A DNA stretch of 64,000 nt from CAWGHZ01 sp963822575 (GTDB lineage: Bacteria; Pseudomonadota; Alphaproteobacteria; MPNO01; DASWLB01), in assembly GCA_963822575.1 (NCBI GenBank), contig CAWGHZ010000004.1:806001-870000 (forward strand), read 5' to 3'. The notes under the pieces are model-generated. The model was not told the origin of the DNA, made no database searches, and worked only from the letters and a program-made list of their open reading frames with translations. Made by a program: the position numbers and the translations under genes. This document shows positions 54,582 to 62,953 of this stretch, one piece after another (position 1 is the stretch's first letter; every line of letters starts with the position of its first letter).

Positions 54582-55811
54582 ATGGCGGAACGGACTCGGT
54601 CATCGGAGCGGGACGCGCCGGCGGCACAGGTCGGCGCCATCGCCAAATGCTACGGCGAAGTGTGTGCTGTGGCCGGCGTCTCATTCGACGTCGTCGCGGG
54701 CGAGCTTCTGACGCTGCTCGGGCCGAGCGGCTGCGGCAAGACCACCACCATGCGCGCGATCGCCGGGCTCGAGCGCATCGACGCGGGCGAGATCCGGCTC
54801 AAGGACCGCGTGGTCAGCTCCGCCGCGACCGGAATGCACGTTGCGCCCGAGCGGCGCGACGTCGGCATGGTATTCCAGTCCTACGCCATCTGGCCGCACA
54901 TGTCGGTGTTCGAGAACGTCGCCTATCCGCTGCGCTGCCGCCAAGTGGGGCGTCGCGAGCTGCGCGAACGCGTCGATGAGGGGCTCGCGCTCGTCGGCAT
55001 GACCGGCTACGAGGACCGTCAGGCCACCATGCTGTCCGGCGGCCAGCAGCAGCGTGTGGCCCTGGCGCGCGCGCTGGTGATGCGACCCTCGATCTTGCTG
55101 CTGGACGAGCCCCTGTGCAATCTCGACGCCAAGCTGCGCGTCCAGATGCGCGCCCACATCAAGGAGCTGCAGGCAAAGACCGGCCTCACCATGGTCTACG
55201 TCACCCATGACCAGCTCGAGGCGATGGCGCTGTCCGACCGGATCATTGTCATGCACGCGGGCGCCATCGAACAGGTCGGCGCGCCCGAGGACATCTACGA
55301 ACGGCCGCGCAACCGGTTCGTCGCCGAGTTCGTCGGCGCAATCAACCTGGTCGGCGGCACCGTCGCCGACGTGCGTCCGTCCGAAGGCTTTGTCTCCGTC
55401 GCGACCGGCGGCGGCACGCTCGCCTGCGCGGTGGGCGACGCGCCGGTGCCGGTGGCCGGAAGCCCGGTGCTGATGATGGTCCGGCCGGAGAAGATCGCCG
55501 TCGAGACCGCGGCGACGCCCGCGGGCGGAGCGGACGGGCCGGTGAACCGCCTCGCCGGGCGGATCGCCGCCAACGTCTATTACGGCGACCGGCGCGAGCT
55601 GACCGTCGCCTGCGATGGATTCGCGCTCCAAGTCGCGGCGGCGAACGACGTGACGGTGCCGATCGGCGCCGAGGTTCGGGTCGCCTTCGCTGCGCGCGAT
55701 CTGCGCCTCCTCCAAGAAGACGCCGGCCTCCCCACCGCCGATGCCGTCCCGGCGCCGCCGGAGCCGGCGGCCATGACGCAGGGATTGCTTGCGCGGACCG
55801 CCGCCCGATGA
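54582..55811 (+). CDS. ABC transporter ATP-binding protein (PotA/FbpC type)
   Basis: 409 residues; I chose ATG 54582, 11 bases after GGGGAG. Walker A GPSGCGKTTT, Q-loop MVFQSYAIWPHM, signature LSGGQQQRVALARAL, Walker B ILLLDEPLCNLDAKL, and switch His in YVTHDQLEAM. The C-terminal TOBE region (NLVGGTVADV... and VMMVRPEKIAVE-like LMMVRPEKI) is typical of the spermidine/iron class. ATGA overlap with the permease shows translational coupling. Confidence 0.95.
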   Translation: MAERTRSSERDAPAAQVGAIAKCYGEVCAVAGVSFDVVAGELLTLLGPSGCGKTTTMRAIAGLERIDAGEIRLKDRVVSSAATGMHVAPERRDVGMVFQSYAIWPHMSVFENVAYPLRCRQVGRRELRERVDEGLALVGMTGYEDRQATMLSGGQQQRVALARALVMRPSILLLDEPLCNLDAKLRVQMRAHIKELQAKTGLTMVYVTHDQLEAMALSDRIIVMHAGAIEQVGAPEDIYERPRNRFVAEFVGAINLVGGTVADVRPSEGFVSVATGGGTLACAVGDAPVPVAGSPVLMMVRPEKIAVETAATPAGGADGPVNRLAGRIAANVYYGDRRELTVACDGFALQVAAANDVTVPIGAEVRVAFAARDLRLLQEDAGLPTADAVPAPPEPAAMTQGLLARTAAR

Positions 55812-57520
55812 TCGCCATCGCCCAGGCGCTGCCCGCCCGCATGCGGCGCGGCAGCCCCGGCACGACCCTTCTGTTCGGCGCGGTGTTCGTGCTGGTCGCC
55901 GGGCTGATCCTTGGGCCGGTGATTTTCCTGATCGTCAACAGCTTCCGCGTGGGGATGCCCGGCGAGGCCGCGCGCTGGGGCCTCGATGCCTGGCGCGAGG
56001 CCCTGGCGAACGGCGGCATCTGGCAGGCGATCTGGAACTCGATCCGGCTCTACCTGGCGACCAGCGTCGTGAGCTGGCCGACTTCGCTCGTCCTCGCCTG
56101 GATTCTGGGGCGCACCGACATTCCCGGCAAGCGCACCATCGAGTTCCTGCTATGGCTCTCCTTCTTCCTGCCGAGCCTGACGGTCGTGATGGGCTGGATC
56201 ACGCTGATCGATCCGGACACCGGCCTGATCAACCAGGGTATCCGCGAACTCACCGGCCTCAAGTCCGGCCCGTTCAACATCTACACGTTCTGGGGCCTCG
56301 TCTGGGTGCATCTCGGCCAGAACGCGATCGCGGTGAAGACGATCCTCCTGATCCCGGCGTTCCGGAACCTGGACGCGGCGATGGAGGAGGCGTCGCGCCT
56401 GTCGGGCGCCGGCATGTTCCGCACGTTGCGCCGCGTGGTGATCCCCATGCTGGGCCCGGCGATCGTCATCACCGCGCTCCTGGGCTTCGTCCGGCTGTGG
56501 CAGTCCTTCGAGGTCGAGCTGATCCTGGGCATCCCGCAGGGCTTCTTCGTCTACGGCACCAAGATCTACGACCTGCTGAACAACGGCACGCCCGAATACG
56601 GCCAGGCCACGGCGCTCGCCGTGCTGGTGATCGGCTTCACCCTGCCGTTCATGGTATTCCAGCAGCGCTTCTCGCTCGGCAAGAAGTACGAGACGATCTC
56701 GGGCCGCGCGCGGTCGACGCCCACGACTCTCGGCCGGGCGCGCATGCCGGTGTTCGCCGCGGTGCTCCTGCTCGCCTTGGTCGTTTCGATCCTGCCGATG
56801 CTGGCCGTCACCGGGGCGACGTTCATGGAGGTGTTCGGCCATTTCGGCCTCGCCCATACCTGGACCCTGCGCCATTGGGCGCGGGTGCTCCACGATCCGG
56901 TATTCCTCCAGAGCGTGTGGAACACCATCCTGATCGCCGGCAGCGCGTCCGTGCTCGGCGTCACGCTGAGCGCGCTGGTCGCCTACATCGTGGTGCGGAC
57001 GCAGTTCCGCCTCCGCGCGATGCTCGACGTGGTCACCTGGTTCCCGCACGCGCTGCCGGGCATGCTGATGGGGCTCGGCGCGCTCTGGGTGGTGCTGACG
57101 TTCCTTAAGCCGCTCTACGGCTCGCTGCTGCTCTTGATCGTCGTCACGGTGATCAGCGGCATGACTCTGGGTGTGCAGATCATCAAGTCGAACATGATCC
57201 AGCTCGGCACCGAGCTCGAGGAGGCCTCGCGCCTTTCCGGCGGCTCGTGGTTCTACACCTTCCGCCGCGTCGTGCTCCCGCCGCTGATGCCGGTGCTGGT
57301 GCTGGTCGCGACCTTGAACTTCGTCTCGGCCTCGCGCGACGTGAGCAACATCGTGCTGCTCGCGTCCGGGGCGAGCCGCACGCTGGCGCTGCTGCAGATC
57401 GACTACATGGTCGCGCCCTACTGGGAAAGCGCCGCGGTCGTCGCGGTGGTGATGATGACGATTTCGACCGGCGTCGCGCTCATCGCCCGGGCGTGCGACC
57501 TCAGGCTGGGCATGCATTGA
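55808..57520 (+). CDS. ABC transporter permease, fused two-domain (FbpB type)
   Basis: 570 residues containing two permease halves of about six helices each. Each has its own EAA loop for ATPase contact: EEASRLSGAGMFRTLRRVV followed by IPML, and EEASRLSGGSWFYTFRRVV followed by LPPL. The fused layout is that of iron(III)-type FbpB permeases, so no second permease gene is needed. Together with 53354 and 54582 it forms the only complete importer in the window. Confidence 0.94.
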   Translation: MIAIAQALPARMRRGSPGTTLLFGAVFVLVAGLILGPVIFLIVNSFRVGMPGEAARWGLDAWREALANGGIWQAIWNSIRLYLATSVVSWPTSLVLAWILGRTDIPGKRTIEFLLWLSFFLPSLTVVMGWITLIDPDTGLINQGIRELTGLKSGPFNIYTFWGLVWVHLGQNAIAVKTILLIPAFRNLDAAMEEASRLSGAGMFRTLRRVVIPMLGPAIVITALLGFVRLWQSFEVELILGIPQGFFVYGTKIYDLLNNGTPEYGQATALAVLVIGFTLPFMVFQQRFSLGKKYETISGRARSTPTTLGRARMPVFAAVLLLALVVSILPMLAVTGATFMEVFGHFGLAHTWTLRHWARVLHDPVFLQSVWNTILIAGSASVLGVTLSALVAYIVVRTQFRLRAMLDVVTWFPHALPGMLMGLGALWVVLTFLKPLYGSLLLLIVVTVISGMTLGVQIIKSNMIQLGTELEEASRLSGGSWFYTFRRVVLPPLMPVLVLVATLNFVSASRDVSNIVLLASGASRTLALLQIDYMVAPYWESAAVVAVVMMTISTGVALIARACDLRLGMH

Positions 57521-57548
57521 CGGGCTTTTGACGGAAAGGATCAGGCAT

Positions 57549-58406
57549 ATGAACGTGAGCGTACCGACCGAGCTGAAGGGGCGCGTGGTCGTCGTCACAG
57601 GCGGGGCGCGCGGCATGGGGCGCTCGATCGTCGACGCCCTGCTCGCCGCCGGCGCCAAGGTGGCGGCGACCGACCGGTCGTGGGAGGGGGTGGAGAAACC
57701 CGCTTCGGGCGACGTCCTGGTCCTCGACATGGACGTCACCAAGGACGACCAGATCGACACGGCCTACAAGGCGACGACCGAACGGTTCGGCACCGTCGAT
57801 GGGCTCGTGAACAACGCGGCAATGCGCCAGCGCGAGCTGTTCCCGCCGACGGGGCGTGTGACCACGCTGGACACCAAGGACTCGGATTGGGAGCGCGCCT
57901 TCGCCGTCAACGTCTTCGGCACGCTCAAGGTGACGCGGCGCTTCATCCGGCCGATGATCGCGGCGAAGCGCGGCAGCATCGTCAACATGGTGTCGAGCGG
58001 CATTCTCAACCATTCCCATGGCGGGGCCTACCGCGCGCTGCGCCCGAACAGCCAGGAGATGCCTTACCAGTCGACCAAGGCGGCGCTGGCGACGATGAGC
58101 TTCTACCTCGCCGACGACATGAAGGGGAACAACGTGGCCGTGAACATCATCATCCCGGGTCACACCCGCACCACCGGCTTCGACGAGCAGAACCGCGCCC
58201 GGCTCAAGCTCGGTGCGCGGCCCGGCCCCCTGCCGGTGGTGCCCGAGCACATGGTGCCGCTGGTCGGCCATCTGCTCACTCACGGCGGCACCGACCTGAC
58301 CGGCCGGATGTTCGACGTGATGGAATGGAACCTCGAGCACGGGCTCGGCGGCCTGGCCGATTGGCAGGACAAGTCGTTCTCTTACGAATCGCTGATGACC
58401 GACTGA
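57549..58406 (+). CDS. Short-chain dehydrogenase/reductase (candidate dihydrodiol dehydrogenase)
   Basis: 285 residues from ATG 57549 (MNVSVPTELKGR). Cofactor motif VVTGGARGMGRSI; GLVNNAAM; catalytic Ser in NMVSSGI; Tyr and Lys in PYQSTKAAL. An unusual insertion of about 15 residues (SHGGAYRALRPNSQE) lies between Ser and Tyr and could shape the substrate pocket. C-terminal GGTDLTGRMFDVMEWN departs from the usual VDGG ending. Located in the phthalate-like operon. Confidence 0.88.
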   Translation: MNVSVPTELKGRVVVVTGGARGMGRSIVDALLAAGAKVAATDRSWEGVEKPASGDVLVLDMDVTKDDQIDTAYKATTERFGTVDGLVNNAAMRQRELFPPTGRVTTLDTKDSDWERAFAVNVFGTLKVTRRFIRPMIAAKRGSIVNMVSSGILNHSHGGAYRALRPNSQEMPYQSTKAALATMSFYLADDMKGNNVAVNIIIPGHTRTTGFDEQNRARLKLGARPGPLPVVPEHMVPLVGHLLTHGGTDLTGRMFDVMEWNLEHGLGGLADWQDKSFSYESLMTD

Positions 58407-58440
58407 GGCCGCGTCCGACAATGGCGTGAGGGGCAAACGG

Positions 58441-59208
58441 ATGGCTACCACGGCGGCGACGCTCGACGAGCTGCGCGACCAGATCGCGACTTCGTGCCGG
58501 ATCATCGGCATGCTCGAACTCTCGAACCCGACCCAGGGCCACGTCTCGGCCCGCGTGCCGGGCGAGGCGCGCTGCCTGATCCGCGCGCGGGGCCCGGCCG
58601 AGACCGGGCTCCGCTACACCGCGCCCGAGGAGGTGATGCTGGTCGATTTCGACGGCAAGCTGATCGAAGGGGGCGAAGGGCTGGCCGTGCCGATCGAGGT
58701 GTTCATCCACACCGCGCTCTACCGCGCCCGGCCCGACATCCATTCCGTGATCCACATCCACCCGGCGACGGTGGTGCTGTTCACCATCTGCGAGACTCCG
58801 CTTCTGCCGGTGATCGGCTCCTTCAGCCCGTCGGCGCTCGAGCTCGTCCAGGAAAACAGAATCAGCCGCTACGACCGGTCGATCCTGATCCGCGACGCCG
58901 CGCTTGGCTCCGACCTCGCGCACGCCATGGGCGGGACCAGCGTGTGCCTGATGCGCGGCCACGGAATCACCTCGGTCGGGCGCGACGTGCCCGAGGCCAC
59001 GGTCAACGCGATCCATTTGAACGAGCTTGCCGACATCAACTACCGCGCGCGGCTGATGGGCACGCCGCGGCCGATCTCCGACGAGGACCTCGCCTTCTTC
59101 GCCGAGCTGCGAAGCCGCGGCCGGGCGCGTGGCGGTGACGGGCCCGGCGCCGGCGTCTACAGCCTGTGGCGCTACTACGTCCGCCGGCTGGAGGAGTTGG
59201 GGCTGTGA
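58441..59208 (+). CDS. Class II aldolase/adducin-family protein (possible dihydroxyphthalate decarboxylase)
   Basis: 255 residues. Zinc-binding histidines His105 and His107 in HIHPAT and His174 in RGHGI; GHVSARVPG is the phosphate-loop region. LTAPEEV-like YTAPEEVMLVDFDGK matches the family. This fold includes fuculose aldolases and also the 3,4-dihydroxyphthalate decarboxylases of actinobacterial phthalate pathways. The neighbourhood favours the decarboxylase reading, but sequence alone cannot separate the two. It ends GTGA-overlapped with the next gene. Confidence 0.82.
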   Translation: MATTAATLDELRDQIATSCRIIGMLELSNPTQGHVSARVPGEARCLIRARGPAETGLRYTAPEEVMLVDFDGKLIEGGEGLAVPIEVFIHTALYRARPDIHSVIHIHPATVVLFTICETPLLPVIGSFSPSALELVQENRISRYDRSILIRDAALGSDLAHAMGGTSVCLMRGHGITSVGRDVPEATVNAIHLNELADINYRARLMGTPRPISDEDLAFFAELRSRGRARGGDGPGAGVYSLWRYYVRRLEELGL

Positions 59209-60422
59209 ACGAGCCGCCGGACCGGCCGCTGCGCCTCGGCATCGCCGGGCTCGGCGTCGCCTCGACCCTGTTCCTGCCGGGCGTCGCGCGCTCGCCGCAC
59301 GCGAAGATCGTGGCTGCGGCGGATCTGCGCGCGGGCGCGCTCGACGCGTTCCGGGCGCGCTTCGGCGGGCGCACCTACGATTCGGTCGAGGCGCTGTGCG
59401 CCGATCCGGAGGTCGATGCGGTCTGGGTCGCGACGCCGAACCAGCTCCACTGCGCCCACACGGTGATCGCGGCGCGCGCCGGCAAGCACGTCGTCTGCAC
59501 AAAGCCGATGGCGCTGACCGTCGCCGAGTGCGCCGAGATGTGCGACGCCGCCGACCGCGCGGGGGTGAGGCTCCTGTGCGGCCAGACCTGGTCGATGAGC
59601 CCGGACGTGCAGGCGATGCGGCGTGTCGTGGCCTCGGGCGAGCTTGGCCGGCTGATCGCGGTCAATCTCTGGTTCTATACCGACTGGCTGATCAAGCCGC
59701 GCGTCGCCGAGGAGCTCGACGAATCGCTCGGCGGCGGAGTGGTCTATCGCCACGCGCCGCATCTGATCGACACGGTCCGGCTCCTCGGCGGCGGGAAGCT
59801 CCGCAGCGTGCGCGCCTCGGTCGGGCGTTGGATGGCGGAGCGGCCGTGCCCGGGCAACTTCTCCGCCTATCTCGAGTTCGAGGACGGCACGCCCGCGACG
59901 ATCGCCTATAGCGGCTACGGCTATTTCGACACGTCGGAGCTGACCTGGGGCATCGGCAACCGCATGTACGCCGAGGCCGAACGGCCGGCGGTGCGCCGCG
60001 CGCTGCGCTCGGGCGCGGCCGACCAGGACGCGGCGAAGGAAAGCCTCCGCTTCGGCGCGAGCGAGCCCAACCTTGCGAGTCTCGGCGTCGGCGCCACGGT
60101 CGACAAGTCCGTCGGCACGCGCGCCGACGTCCCCTGGTTCGGCATCACGGTGGCGAGCTTCGAGCACGGCGACATGCGACAATCGCCCAACGGGCTCTAT
60201 CTTTACACCGACGAGGGACGGCGCGAAGTGCCGGTCACCGGCGGGCGCGACTCCGGCCTCGTCGAGATGAAGGAGCTGTACGAGGCAGTCGTCGAGGGCA
60301 AGCCGCTCGTCCACGACGGACGCTGGGCGATGGCAACCCTGGAGGTCGGCAACGCCATGGTGCAGTCCGCGCGAGAGCGGCGCGAGATCCTGCTCTCCCA
60401 CCAGGTACCGCTGCCGGCCTGA
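59205..60422 (+). CDS. Gfo/Idh/MocA-family dehydrogenase (Pht4-like candidate)
   Basis: 405 residues from GTG 59205 inside the previous stop. The Rossmann motif is LRLGIAGLGVASTLFLPG. The dinucleotide strand VWVATPNQLHCAHT precedes the catalytic Lys in VVCTKPMALT (usually EKP). The C-terminal alpha/beta domain has GGGVVYRHAPHLIDTVRLL with the conserved Asp/His. Phthalate cis-4,5-dihydrodiol dehydrogenase (Pht4) belongs to this family. Next to Rieske and Pht5-like genes, that role is plausible. Convergent with the Rieske gene at 60432. Confidence 0.87.
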   Translation: MNEPPDRPLRLGIAGLGVASTLFLPGVARSPHAKIVAAADLRAGALDAFRARFGGRTYDSVEALCADPEVDAVWVATPNQLHCAHTVIAARAGKHVVCTKPMALTVAECAEMCDAADRAGVRLLCGQTWSMSPDVQAMRRVVASGELGRLIAVNLWFYTDWLIKPRVAEELDESLGGGVVYRHAPHLIDTVRLLGGGKLRSVRASVGRWMAERPCPGNFSAYLEFEDGTPATIAYSGYGYFDTSELTWGIGNRMYAEAERPAVRRALRSGAADQDAAKESLRFGASEPNLASLGVGATVDKSVGTRADVPWFGITVASFEHGDMRQSPNGLYLYTDEGRREVPVTGGRDSGLVEMKELYEAVVEGKPLVHDGRWAMATLEVGNAMVQSARERREILLSHQVPLPA

Positions 60423-60431
60423 CCTCGCCCG

Positions 60432-61640
60432 CTACTCCCCGGCCGCCCCCGCGTTCTCGAGCCGCTCCAAGAGACCGACATAATTCGACTCGAACGCCTT
60501 CAGCGTCTGGGCCTCGCGGTGGAGCGAAATCCAGGGCTCGTTCTCCGCGGCATCGCGGATCACGCAGATCGGATCCTCGCCGCGCGCGACGGCGTCGAGC
60601 GCCTCGTTCAGCATGCGCCGGTAGAGCGCAATGCCGGTGTCGGACGCGGCCAGGTGCTCGCGCGTGCGGTCGCTGATCGGCCCCTGGGCCACCCAGGCGA
60701 GCATGTCCTGCTCGGGGATGTTATCGGGGATGACCTTGCCGTTTGCGTCGAACAGCTCCTCGCGCACCACCTCGAACGGCTTCTCCGGCGCGCCCTCCTG
60801 GCGAAGCCGCGTGCGGTAGCCGAAATGCAGCGTGTGCGTGTCGTCGATCGGCGTGCGGATCTGCAGGGTCGGCGCGTGCGCCGCGCCCTGGGCCAGGATG
60901 TTGGGGAAGATCATCGGGTGGCCGGTCGTCCAGTCGTCGACCGTCTCGGGCTCGCCCTCCAGAAGCCGGCGCTTCATCAGCCCGTACTTGAACCGGTCGA
61001 AGCCGATCTTGACGTGCTTCTGCATCTTCATGCCCGGCGGTTTGCCCTGCTTCTTCAGCGTGTAGTTGCCGAGCGCGGCGTGCAGGTACTCGAAATGCAT
61101 GGGATCGGCGGAGTTGTCCATGCATTGCAGCCAGTTGCACGGCAGCACGTGAATCTGGACGGCACGGTCGTAGCCTGGCCGTGCCAGCACGTCCCATCTC
61201 GGCAGAAGCGGCGCCGGTGCGGGACCCAGATAGGCGAAGATGAGCCCGCCCAGCGCCTCGGCCGGATAGGCCTCGATACAGATCTTCGCGCGGCGCTTGG
61301 CGTTGTCCGGCCGGGTGCGGTCGTCGAACGGCTGCTCCAGGCATTGGCCCTGCGGGTTGAACAGCCAGCCGTGATAGGGGCAGCGCAGCCCGCGCGCATC
61401 GGGGATGCCGTATTCGAGGTCGACGCCGCGGTGCGGGCAGCGCTCGCCGATCAGCCCCAGCTCGCCCGACTCGGAGCGGAACAGGGTCAGGTTCTCGCCC
61501 AGAAGCCGGACGCGGCGCACCGGATCGCGGTCGAGGTCGACCGTGGTCGCGATCGGGTGCCAATAGCGCCGGAGGAGCTCGCCCATCGGCGTGCCCGGAC
61601 CCACCCGCGTCAGCCGGTCGTTCTGCTTCCGGGTCATCAT
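60432..61640 (-). CDS. Rieske oxygenase alpha subunit, phthalate-type, second copy
   Basis: 402 residues starting MMTRKQNDRLTRVGPGTPMG. Rieske ligands Cys68/His70 (CPHRGV) and Cys87/His90 (CPYHGW). The iron site is in DNSADPMHFEYLHA (Asp-x2-His-x4-His). Spacing and N-terminus resemble the gene at 52009, but the sequence between is well diverged, so it probably acts on a different substrate or ring position. It is transcribed toward the Gfo/Idh/MocA gene from a divergent promoter region shared with the solute-binding gene at 61808. Confidence 0.92.
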   Translation of the reverse strand: MMTRKQNDRLTRVGPGTPMGELLRRYWHPIATTVDLDRDPVRRVRLLGENLTLFRSESGELGLIGERCPHRGVDLEYGIPDARGLRCPYHGWLFNPQGQCLEQPFDDRTRPDNAKRRAKICIEAYPAEALGGLIFAYLGPAPAPLLPRWDVLARPGYDRAVQIHVLPCNWLQCMDNSADPMHFEYLHAALGNYTLKKQGKPPGMKMQKHVKIGFDRFKYGLMKRRLLEGEPETVDDWTTGHPMIFPNILAQGAAHAPTLQIRTPIDDTHTLHFGYRTRLRQEGAPEKPFEVVREELFDANGKVIPDNIPEQDMLAWVAQGPISDRTREHLAASDTGIALYRRMLNEALDAVARGEDPICVIRDAAENEPWISLHREAQTLKAFESNYVGLLERLENAGAAGE

Positions 61641-61673
61641 GGCCTGTTGCCCTTTCCTTTACTGGCGTTATCG

Positions 61674-61699
61674 AAATTGTAGTCCTGGTCCAACAATTT
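61674..61699. promoter_or_regulatory. Inverted repeat in a divergent promoter region
   Basis: AAATTGT, 12 bases, ACAATTT: perfect 7-bp arms in the 167-bp gap between the Rieske gene and the solute-binding gene, and the most AT-rich patch there. Candidate operator or promoter element. Confidence 0.35.
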
Positions 61700-61807
61700 T
61701 CAAATGCCTGTGCGCGCCGCGACTTGCGGCATCCGGGGCCTTGCCATAAGGTCGTTCGTCAACAATCGAGCCCCGCAAAGCCGGGCCCGTCAGGGAGAGA
61801 AACGCTT

Positions 61808-62906
61808 ATGTCGTACCGGTTGGGATCGAAGACTGCCATCGCCGCCGTTGCGGCGCTGGGCCTCGTCGCATTCGCCGCGGGAAGCGCCTCCGCCGCGGAC
61901 GATTGGGACGCCGTGGTCGCCGCCGCCAAGAAGGAAGGCGCACTCGTCATCAAGGGCGCGCCGGGCAAGGTATACAGCGAAGTCTTCACCCAGGGATTCA
62001 AGAAGAAGTACCCGGGGATCACGATCAGCTACACCGGGATGAACGGGTTCGAAATCGATCCCCAAGATCCAGCGCGAGCGCGAGGCCGGCATCTATAATT
62101 GGGACGTCTATCTGGGCGGCACGCCGTCCATCCTGTCGACCCTGAAGCCCGCCGGCGCCTTTGTGCCGCTCAGGCCGATCCTGCGGGCGGACATCGTCGC
62201 CGACAAGAACTGGCGCGGCGGGTTCGACGCCGGGTGGGAGGACAACGACAAGAAGTTCACCTACGCCTACGACTTCACCGTGTCGGCGCCGGCCTACGTC
62301 AATTGGGACTTCGTCAAGGCCTCGGACTTCAAGAGCTTCAGGGATCTCCTGAAGCCCGAGTTCGCCGGCAAGATCGTGTGGGACGACCCGCGCCGCGGCG
62401 GCCCCGGCCTCAACACCGGCGCGATGTTCATCGACAATTACGGCGAGGACTTCCTCGCCAAGCTGACCGGTACGCAGAAGGTCGCCTACACCAACAACGG
62501 CCGCCAGATCGCCGAATGGGTGGTTCGCGGTAAGTACCCGATCGGGCTCTCGGCGGGCTCACAGTATCTCGAGCAGTTCTGGAAGCAGGGGCTCGGCAAG
62601 AACATCAAGCCCTACATGGCCGACGTCACCAAGTTGAACGGCGGGCCCGGCTTCGGCTGCGTCGCGCTGATGGACCGCGCGCCGCACCCGAACGCCGCCA
62701 AGCTGTACATCAACTGGCTTCTGTCGCAGGAAGGGCAGTCGGATTACGTCAAGTCCGGCCGCAACTCGCGCCGGCTCGACGTCAAGCCGGGCGATCCGGA
62801 CCTTGTGCCGCAGCCGGGCGTCACGTACCGCGATACCCAGACCGAGGGCTCGATCCCGTTGCGCAAGAGGGTGTCGGCCATCGCCAAGGCCAACATCAAG
62901 CACTAG
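61808..62906 (+). CDS. ABC transporter substrate-binding protein (family 1), copy 3, frameshifted in this sequence
   Basis: ATG 61808 gives a signal peptide (MSYRLGSKTAIAAVAALGLV, cleavage near ASA/ADDW) and the domain start KEGALVIKGAPGKVYSE. An extra C in the CCCC run at 62060-62063 breaks the frame. One frame over it resumes KIQREREAGIYNWDVYLGG and runs to 62906, including NAAKLYINWLLSQEGQSDY and SGRNSRRLDVKPGDPDL. Repaired length about 365 residues. It is followed after 47 bases by an ATPase gene, so a second ABC importer probably continues beyond the window. Confidence 0.85.
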
Positions 62907-62953
62907 GGACTGGCGGGCGGCCGTCGGCGCGCGGCCGGTGGAAAGCGGTACCG

